DNA of 64,000 bases from Lachnospiraceae bacterium. GTDB taxonomy: Bacteria > Bacillota > Clostridia > Lachnospirales > Lachnospiraceae. The stretch is taken from assembly GCA_014804795.1 (NCBI GenBank), contig JAAUZC010000053.1, positions 62,001-126,000 of the forward strand. The letters are read 5' to 3'. The notes beneath the pieces were generated by a model, which saw only the letters and a program-made list of their open reading frames with translations, searched no databases and was not told the origin of the DNA. The position numbers and the translations under genes were made by a program. Positions 56,394 to 64,000 of this stretch are shown here, in pieces (position 1 is the stretch's first letter; every line of letters starts with the position of its first letter).

Positions 56394-57797
56394 ATGAAAA
56401 AGATACTTAGTATCTTCCTTGTAGCAGTGCTGACAATGTCTATGCTGGTTGGCTGCGGCAACACAACACCGGATACACCGGCAGAAGAGCCCGCACCGGC
56501 TGAAACCGAAGCTCCGGCAGAGGAACCGGCAGCAGAAGCTCCGGCGGAAGAAGCCGCACCGGCTGAAGACGTAACTATCACTGTAGCAGCAATTGAGACG
56601 GCATACGGCAGCGATATGTGGCAGGAAGTATGCGATGCTTTCACAGCAGAAACAGGAATCGCAGTTGAGCTGATCACAGACAAGAATCTGGAAGACGTGA
56701 TCGGACCTTCCATGCAGGCAGGAGATTATCCTGATGTGATCCATCTGGCAACCGGACGTGAAAAAGCTCTGACAGAAACATTCATCAAAGATCAGAATAT
56801 CGCGGACATCACAGATGTACTGTCCATGACAGTACCCGGTGAAAGCGCAGTAGTTGGCGACAAGATCGCCGGCGGTTTCACAGAGACAAGTCTGACAAAT
56901 CCTTACGGCGACGGCAAGACTTATCTGGCTCCGATGTTCTATTCACCCTGTGGACTGTTCTACAACGCAGGCCTGTTTGAAGAAAAAGGCTGGAGCGTAC
57001 CGACAACATGGGATGAAATGTGGGAACTGGGCGAAGCAGCAAAAGCAGAAGGCATTTCCCTGTTTACTTATCCGACAACAGGTTACTTTGACGCTTTCTT
57101 CTATGCTCTGATGTACTCTGTAGGCGGCGCTGATTTCTTTGACAAAGCGACCAACTATGAAGAAGGCATCTGGGATACACCGGAAGCACAGACATGTTTC
57201 GATATCGTAACAAAACTTGCTGAGTACACTGAGCCTACAACACCGGCACAGGCAAACGATCAGGACTTCACAAAGAACCAGCAGTTAGTTCTGGACAACA
57301 AAGCTCTGTTTATGCCGAACGGCACATGGATCGTAGGCGAGATGGCAGAAGCTCCCAGAGCTGATGGCTTTACATGGGGCATGACCGCTCTTCCGGCTGT
57401 AGAAGCAGGCGGCGACGGTTACAGCTATACATGGTTTGAGCAGGCTTGGATTCCGGCTGGTGCAGAGCATCAGGACGCAGCAAAACAGTTTATCGCATTC
57501 CTTTACAGCGATGCAGCTTGTGCAGCATTCGCAAAAGCCGGTGCAATTCAGCCGGTACTTGGAATTGCTGATACACTGGAAGGCGACAACCAGATGTTCT
57601 ACGCAATCTATGACAACGGTGCAAAAGCTGCTATGGGTAACTTTGCAGCATATGACGGCCAGGTGATCAGCGTATCCAACCGTGAAATCTGGTTTGATCC
57701 CGTAAACTCTCTGGTATCCGGCAACATGACAGAAGATGACTGGATTGCCGGCATTAAAGAGTACAACGATCAGATGCGTGAGAATCTGGTACAGTAA
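56394..57797 (+). CDS. Sugar ABC transporter solute-binding lipoprotein
   Basis: 467 residues, COG1653 (MalE-like) class. Lipoprotein signal MKKILSIFLVAVLTMSML then LVGC; a long Pro/Glu/Ala-rich linker (residues about 23-58); then the binding domain with SDMWQEVCDAFTAETGIAVE, NYEEGIWDTPEAQTCFDIVT, PNGTWIVGEMAEAPRADGF and ANDQDFTKNQ. Its place with GH112 suggests it binds galacto-N-biose and lacto-N-biose, as GltA-type proteins do in bifidobacteria. Bias toward preferred codons implies high expression. Confidence 0.9.
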   Translation: MKKILSIFLVAVLTMSMLVGCGNTTPDTPAEEPAPAETEAPAEEPAAEAPAEEAAPAEDVTITVAAIETAYGSDMWQEVCDAFTAETGIAVELITDKNLEDVIGPSMQAGDYPDVIHLATGREKALTETFIKDQNIADITDVLSMTVPGESAVVGDKIAGGFTETSLTNPYGDGKTYLAPMFYSPCGLFYNAGLFEEKGWSVPTTWDEMWELGEAAKAEGISLFTYPTTGYFDAFFYALMYSVGGADFFDKATNYEEGIWDTPEAQTCFDIVTKLAEYTEPTTPAQANDQDFTKNQQLVLDNKALFMPNGTWIVGEMAEAPRADGFTWGMTALPAVEAGGDGYSYTWFEQAWIPAGAEHQDAAKQFIAFLYSDAACAAFAKAGAIQPVLGIADTLEGDNQMFYAIYDNGAKAAMGNFAAYDGQVISVSNREIWFDPVNSLVSGNMTEDDWIAGIKEYNDQMRENLVQ

Positions 57798-57852
57798 TGA
57801 GGAAAATGACTGCCATGCTTGCATGGACAGACATTTGACAAGTGAATGAATT

Positions 57853-57889
57853 AACGGCGGTAGCAGCAGGCTGCTCACCGCCGTTTTTT
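57853..57889 (+). terminator. Intra-operon terminator after the binding protein
   Basis: AACGGCGGT (57853-57861) pairs with ACCGCCGTT (57877-57885), inner GCAGC/GCTGC pairing, followed by TTTTTT. It likely lets the binding protein be made in excess over the permeases. Confidence 0.9.
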
Positions 57890-57945
57890 GAACAAGGGAA
57901 AGAATTTTTTCCTGCCCGATTGATAAAAAGGAGGTGCTCTGGTTC

Positions 57946-58833
57946 ATGAAGAAACGGTCAGGCCGTAATGGATTTATCTTTCTGTGTGCGGCACCCGCAG
58001 TGATTCTGTTTACGATTTTTATGGTTATTCCGACGATCAATGTATTCAGAATGTCGTTATTTAAACGCAGTGCCTATTCTACAACAGAAGACTTTGTAGG
58101 ACTGGAAAATTTTACCCGTCTGCTGAAAGACGCAAACTTTATCCGTTCCATGCAGAATACGATTCTGCTGATCGTAGTAGTGACGATCATTACGTTCGGA
58201 TTTGCCCTGGTATTTGCGGCAATTTTGACAAGAGAGGAAATTAAGGGACAGAATTTCTTCAGAATTATTTTCTATATTCCGAATATTCTGTCGGTTGTCG
58301 TTATTTCCGCTATTTTCAGTGCGATTTATGATACAAACAACGGTACATTAAACAGCTTGTTATCCCTGTTTTCCAAAGAGAGTGTAGCGATCCTCTGGAA
58401 GGGAGAGGATATGGTTATGACCAGCCTGATCATTGCCATGATCTGGCAGGCGATCGGTTACTATATGGTTATGTATATGGCTTCCATGGCCAGCATACCG
58501 GTGAGCTTGTATGAAAGTACCAGCCTGGACGGTGCGGGAAGGATCACACAGTTTTTCCAGATCACGCTGCCGCTCATCTGGACCAACATCCGTACAACGC
58601 TGACTTTCTTTATCATCAGTACGATCAATATGGCATTCCTGTTTGTCAAGGCAATGACTTCGGGCGGTCCCAACGGTGCTTCCGAAGTGGCATTGTCCTA
58701 TATGTATAAGCAGGCGTATACCAACTCTTCATATGGCTATGGGATGGCGATCGGCGCATTGGTGTTTGTTTTCTCCTTTGCCCTGTCTGCGTTAGTCAAT
58801 GCGGTTACAAAGCGCGAACCGCTGGAATTTTAG
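57946..58833 (+). CDS. Sugar ABC transporter permease (MalF type)
   Basis: 295 residues, six membrane helices. First helix FIFLCAAPAVILFTIFMVIP; EAA-loop region SLYESTSLDGAGRITQFFQI with the TLPLIW motif; typical QAIGYYMVMYMASMASIPVS. ATG 57946, 9 bases after AAGGAGG; GTG 57934 is too close. Pairs with the next gene; no ATPase gene is present, so a shared MsmX-type ATPase elsewhere is inferred. Confidence 0.93.
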   Translation: MKKRSGRNGFIFLCAAPAVILFTIFMVIPTINVFRMSLFKRSAYSTTEDFVGLENFTRLLKDANFIRSMQNTILLIVVVTIITFGFALVFAAILTREEIKGQNFFRIIFYIPNILSVVVISAIFSAIYDTNNGTLNSLLSLFSKESVAILWKGEDMVMTSLIIAMIWQAIGYYMVMYMASMASIPVSLYESTSLDGAGRITQFFQITLPLIWTNIRTTLTFFIISTINMAFLFVKAMTSGGPNGASEVALSYMYKQAYTNSSYGYGMAIGALVFVFSFALSALVNAVTKREPLEF

Positions 58834-58846
58834 GGGGTGCTGGAAG

Positions 58847-59734
58847 ATGGAAAAAACAAACAGATCATCAGCCGACAGGCTGTATAAGATATTTATATAT
58901 GTGGCGCTTATTACACTGGCGATCACGATTGTTATTCCGGTGGCCTGGGTATTTATGGCTTCTATCAAGGAAAACAGTGAGTTCTACGGCAATCCGTGGG
59001 CGATGCCGGCCGGTTTTTATTTTCAGAACTTTATTGACGCCTGGGGAAAGGCCAGAATGGGCGAGTATATGCTGAATTCCGTATTGGTTACAGCACTGGC
59101 GTTGGCAATTCTTTTAGTAGTGGCGCTTCCGGCGGCTTATGTGTTTTCAAGGTTTGAGTTCAAAGGAAGAAAGTTTTTGAACATAGCTTTCATGGGCGGA
59201 CTGTTTATCAATGTAAACTATATTGTTGTGCCGATCTTTTTGATGCTTGTGGACGGCGATAAATTTTTGAAAAACGTCATTGGAAGCGGATTTCTTTTAA
59301 ATAATGTTGTTGTATTGGCGGTAGTTTATGCGTCGACAGCATTGCCGTTTACAATCTATTTGCTGTCAGGCTATTTTTCAACGCTGGCGCATGATTATGA
59401 AGAAGCGGCTTATATCGACGGTGCCGGATACGGGACGACCATGTTAAAGATCATCTTCCCGATGGCGCAGCCTTCGATCATTACGGTCATCCTGTTCAAT
59501 TTCCTTTCTTTCTGGAATGAGTACATCATCGCGATGACATTGTTATCCGATCCGAAGGGCAGTAAGACTTTGCCGGTAGGTTTGATGCAGCTTACACAGG
59601 CACAGCAGTCAGCGGCTCAGTATGGCCAGCTCTATGCAGGTCTGGTACTGGTAATGCTGCCGACTCTGATTCTTTACATCTGCGTGCAGAAGAAATTGAC
59701 CCAGGGTATGACTCTTGGCGGTCTGAAAGGGTAA
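58847..59734 (+). CDS. Sugar ABC transporter permease (MalG type)
   Basis: 295 residues, six membrane helices beginning IFIYVALITLAITIVIPVAW. EAA loop EEAAYIDGAGYGTTMLKIIF then PMAQPSIITVILF; C-terminal LTQGMTLGGLKG. ATG 58847 is preceded by GGGGG and a TGGAAG. Starts 13 bases after the MalF-type stop. Confidence 0.93.
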   Translation: MEKTNRSSADRLYKIFIYVALITLAITIVIPVAWVFMASIKENSEFYGNPWAMPAGFYFQNFIDAWGKARMGEYMLNSVLVTALALAILLVVALPAAYVFSRFEFKGRKFLNIAFMGGLFINVNYIVVPIFLMLVDGDKFLKNVIGSGFLLNNVVVLAVVYASTALPFTIYLLSGYFSTLAHDYEEAAYIDGAGYGTTMLKIIFPMAQPSIITVILFNFLSFWNEYIIAMTLLSDPKGSKTLPVGLMQLTQAQQSAAQYGQLYAGLVLVMLPTLILYICVQKKLTQGMTLGGLKG

Positions 59735-59743
59735 GGTGAGAGT

Positions 59744-59944
59744 ATGAATTTTTGGAAAGAACATGGCAGCCTGCGCATGGCAATTATAGCAGCGTTCTTC
59801 GTGGTGGGACTTGTGCTTATCATAGTTGGCTGGAAAATGACGGGAAAACTGGCAGGTCTTGGATTGATGTTAGTTGGTCTGGTATTGCTTCTGGCAGCGC
59901 TTATGATCTATAATAAGCCTTTTGAGGACCCGAAAAAACGTTAG
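59744..59944 (+). CDS. Small two-helix membrane protein of the sugar operon
   Basis: 66 residues: basic start MNFWKEHGSLRM, two hydrophobic helices (AIIAAFFVVGLVLIIVGW, LAGLGLMLVGLVLLLAALMI), charged end NKPFEDPKKR. Begins 9 bases after the permease stop with AAGGTGAGAG upstream. Small proteins of this type occur next to sugar ABC importers in Clostridia; role unknown. Confidence 0.75.
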   Translation: MNFWKEHGSLRMAIIAAFFVVGLVLIIVGWKMTGKLAGLGLMLVGLVLLLAALMIYNKPFEDPKKR

Positions 59945-60000
59945 TTGAAATATCGTCAGGCCCCACAGAAGGTTTACGGGGTTTGACTCCCGCGGCAGTC

Positions 60001-60032
60001 GCCAAGCGTGCATGCAGACATGCCCGTTTGGC
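60001..60032 (+). repeat. Hairpin before the GH112 gene
   Basis: GCCAAGCGTGCATG and CATGCCCGTTTGGC form a 14-position stem (12 Watson-Crick pairs, one G-T, one mismatch) with loop CAGA. No T run; perhaps an RNA stability or processing element. Confidence 0.6.
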
Positions 60033-60075
60033 GCTCTGCCCGAAGGAATAAATAAAATTACTGAGGTACTGTAGA

Positions 60076-62247
60076 ATGACAGAGAAAATAGAGAGCAGAG
60101 GACGGGTTACAATTCCTACGGATGTGGATGTAGTGCCGGAAACACTGGAGCTGCTTGAGCGTTGGGGAGCGGATGCTATCCGCGACTGTGACGGTACAGA
60201 TTACCCGGAGGCTTTGAAAGCGGTAGATGCAAGGGTATATTCTACATATTATACGACCAGGAAAGATAATGACTGGGCAAAGGCAAACCCGGATGAGGTG
60301 CAGCAATGCTATATCATGACCGGGTTTTATACAGCAAAGGAGGAGCCTTTAAAGATTCCGCTGATGTCGGGTATCAGTAAAGAGCTTCTGATGGTCAATA
60401 CCCGGGATGATATAAAACGTTGGTGGGAAGTGATGGACCGCAGTTTAGGGACTCCTGTGCCGCCCGGGGATTGGGATTATGATGAGGAGAACGGTTTTGT
60501 GATTTTGGAAAAACCGGAAGCATGGCATGAATATACAGTCAGCTTTTTGGCTTATCTGATCTGGGATCCGGTACACATGTATAATGCGGTGGTCAATGAC
60601 TGGCAGGGAGTGGAGCATCAGATCACATTCGATGTACGCCAGCCCAAAACCCATGCTCATACGCTTACGCGCCTGCGTAAGTTTGTGGAGGAGCACCCTT
60701 ATGTGGACGTAATTCGTTATACGACCTTTTTCCATCAGTTTACACTGATTTTTGATGAACTCAAACGGGAGAAATATGTAGACTGGTATGGCTATTCTGC
60801 ATCGGTTTCCCCTTATATACTGGAGAAATTTGAAAAAGAAGCAGGATATCCTTTCAGGCCGGAATATATTATCGATCAGGGGTATTACAATAATCAGTAC
60901 AGAGAGCCCAGCCGGGAATACAAAGATTTTATGGCATTCCAGCGTCGGGAGGTAGCGGCGCTTGTGAAAGAGATTGTGGATCTGACGCATGAGCTGGGAA
61001 AAGAAGCGATGATGTTTCTTGGCGACCATTGGATCGGTACAGAGCCTTTTATGGAAGAGTTTTGTAAGATAGGGGTGGATGCAGTTGTAGGTTCTGTGGG
61101 AAACGGTTCCACTTTGCGGCTGATTTCCGATATTCCGGGCGTGCGTTATACAGAGGGACGTTTTCTGCCCTATTTCTTCCCGGATACATTCCACGAGGGC
61201 GGAGATCCGGTGAAAGAAGCAAAGGAGAATTGGGTGACTGCCAGACGGGCCATTTTGCGGAAGCCTATTGATCGTATCGGATATGGCGGCTATCTGAAAC
61301 TGGCATACAAATTCCCAGAGTTTATCGAATATGTGGAAAGCGTATGCAACGAATTCAGAGAACTTTATGAGAATATTAAGGGAACAGAAGCTTTTTGTCA
61401 GAAAAGAGTGGCTGTATTAAACTGTTGGGGGAAAATGCGTTCCTGGGGCTGCCACATGGTGCATCATGCGTTGTACCAGAAGCAGAATTACAGCTATGCG
61501 GGCGTAATCGAAGCGCTGTCCGGAGCACCGTTTGATGTGGTATTTTTATCATTTGACGACATAATAGAAAATCCGGAAATCCTGGATACGGTAGATGTAG
61601 TGATCAACGTGGGAGACGGTGATACGGCACATACCGGAGGTGCGGTCTGGGAGGATGTCAGAGTATCCTCAAGAATGCGTCAGTTTATCTATGAGGGCGG
61701 CGGATTTATCGGCATCGGAGAACCTTCCGGCCATCAGTATCAGGGGCGTTTCTTGCAGTTGGCGCCGGCGTTAGGTGTAGAAAAGGAAACAGGCTATACT
61801 CTGGGATATGATAAATATAACTGGGAGGAGCACAGAGATCATTTCATTTTGAAGGATTGTACCGGTGAGATAGATTTCGGAGAAGGAAAGAAGAGTATTT
61901 ATGCCCTCGAAGGAACTGAAATTCTGGTGCAGCGGGATAAAGAAGTGCAGATGGCGGTAAATGAATATGGAAAAGGCCGCTGTGTATATATTTCCGGTAT
62001 GCCATACAGTTCCCGGAACAGTCGGGTATTATACCGGGCCGTGCTGTGGAGCAGTCATAGCGAAGAGCAGCTTCGGCAGTGGTTCTCTGATAATTATAAT
62101 GTGGATGTACATGCTTATGTAAAAAACGGGAAATACTGTGTAGTCAATAATACTTATGAGCCCCAGAACACCGTAGTTTATAAAGGAGATGGAGAGAGTT
62201 TTCCGCTTGAATTGAAAGCAAATGAAATACGGTGGTATGAGATATAG
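60076..62247 (+). CDS. 1,3-beta-galactosyl-N-acetylhexosamine phosphorylase (GH112)
   Basis: 723 residues. Splits galacto-N-biose or lacto-N-biose with phosphate into galactose-1-phosphate and the N-acetylhexosamine, inside the cell. GH112 signatures: GRVTIPTDVDVVPETLELLE, RWGADAIRDCDGTDYPE, MTGFYTAKEEPLKIPLMSG, the acid region MMFLGDHWIGTEPFMEEF with the probable catalytic Asp, GNGSTLRLISDIPGVRYTEG, and a late GIGEPSGHQYQGRF. GAGGT precedes the ATG. The substrate preference (mucin core 1 versus milk type) cannot be read from sequence here. Confidence 0.95.
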   Translation: MTEKIESRGRVTIPTDVDVVPETLELLERWGADAIRDCDGTDYPEALKAVDARVYSTYYTTRKDNDWAKANPDEVQQCYIMTGFYTAKEEPLKIPLMSGISKELLMVNTRDDIKRWWEVMDRSLGTPVPPGDWDYDEENGFVILEKPEAWHEYTVSFLAYLIWDPVHMYNAVVNDWQGVEHQITFDVRQPKTHAHTLTRLRKFVEEHPYVDVIRYTTFFHQFTLIFDELKREKYVDWYGYSASVSPYILEKFEKEAGYPFRPEYIIDQGYYNNQYREPSREYKDFMAFQRREVAALVKEIVDLTHELGKEAMMFLGDHWIGTEPFMEEFCKIGVDAVVGSVGNGSTLRLISDIPGVRYTEGRFLPYFFPDTFHEGGDPVKEAKENWVTARRAILRKPIDRIGYGGYLKLAYKFPEFIEYVESVCNEFRELYENIKGTEAFCQKRVAVLNCWGKMRSWGCHMVHHALYQKQNYSYAGVIEALSGAPFDVVFLSFDDIIENPEILDTVDVVINVGDGDTAHTGGAVWEDVRVSSRMRQFIYEGGGFIGIGEPSGHQYQGRFLQLAPALGVEKETGYTLGYDKYNWEEHRDHFILKDCTGEIDFGEGKKSIYALEGTEILVQRDKEVQMAVNEYGKGRCVYISGMPYSSRNSRVLYRAVLWSSHSEEQLRQWFSDNYNVDVHAYVKNGKYCVVNNTYEPQNTVVYKGDGESFPLELKANEIRWYEI

Positions 62248-64000
<1,753 letters not shown>

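Overview
This 64 kb window looks like a chromosomal stretch of an anaerobic gut Clostridia species, most likely Lachnospiraceae. The grounds are protein content (class III ribonucleotide reductase, indolepyruvate:ferredoxin oxidoreductase, split transketolase, DUF1540 and DUF2225 proteins, Feo iron uptake, galacto-N-biose phosphorylase), Firmicutes-style ribosome-binding sites, and moderate GC. No species is assigned. Most genes lie on the + strand. There is no plasmid, prophage or CRISPR array.

Layout. 1-3.6 kb: the 3' end of thrS, a DUF1540 protein, and the infC-rpmI-rplT operon behind an attenuator-like leader with an AUU start for IF3. 3.6-8.5 kb: pepD and the nickel-pincer cofactor genes larB, larC, larE. 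9.7-10.4 kb: a small transposon-like unit carrying one membrane-protein gene, a truncated antitoxin, and tRNA-Pro(AGG). 10.9-15 kb: udk, an SseB-like protein, an HPr-like protein, a MATE exporter and small unknowns. 15.2-19.4 kb: pepT, nagB and nagA with a HAD phosphatase. 19.4-25 kb: an orphan solute-binding lipoprotein, a PAP2-like membrane protein, a DtxR-type regulator, and feoA-feoA-feoB plus a Cys-rich FeoB partner. 25.3-26.2 kb: an XRE regulator, a hidden type I toxin-antitoxin locus and tRNA-Gly. 26.4-34 kb: a TraX-like protein, an MBL/beta-CASP nuclease, thyA, folA, a parvulin-like lipoprotein, and CIRCE-htpG. 34-41 kb: DegV, VanZ-like, DUF7916-type and SpoIID-like proteins, then a sigma factor / membrane protein / secreted protein set. 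41-47 kb: iorAB, an amidohydrolase, a membrane MutS-like ATPase, rnhA. 47-55 kb: a YjjG-like nucleotidase, a WYL regulator, nrdD, a DUF2225 protein, glyA, split transketolase. 55-64 kb: an AraC regulator and an ABC importer with GH112 phosphorylase and GH2 beta-galactosidase (cut by the window edge).

The host-glycan genes fit together: galacto-N-biose or lacto-N-biose would enter by the ABC importer, be phosphorolysed by GH112, and the hexosamine could then pass to nagA/nagB. The feo genes probably answer to the divergent DtxR-type regulator. thyA-folA make dTMP and recycle folate; glyA and nrdD supply one-carbon units and deoxynucleotides.

The most unusual features are non-coding. A family of structured leader elements has four full copies (near 5.0, 24.6, 36.0 and 53.2 kb) and several shortened ones. 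It shows a 10-bp stem, a 3x3 purine-rich internal loop, an 8-bp stem and a GGAACT tail placed just before the Shine-Dalgarno sequence of unrelated genes. Compensatory base changes between copies support selection on the folded RNA. Also notable are the 617-bp element with 24-bp inverted ends and an 8-bp target duplication, and the type I toxin-antitoxin module.
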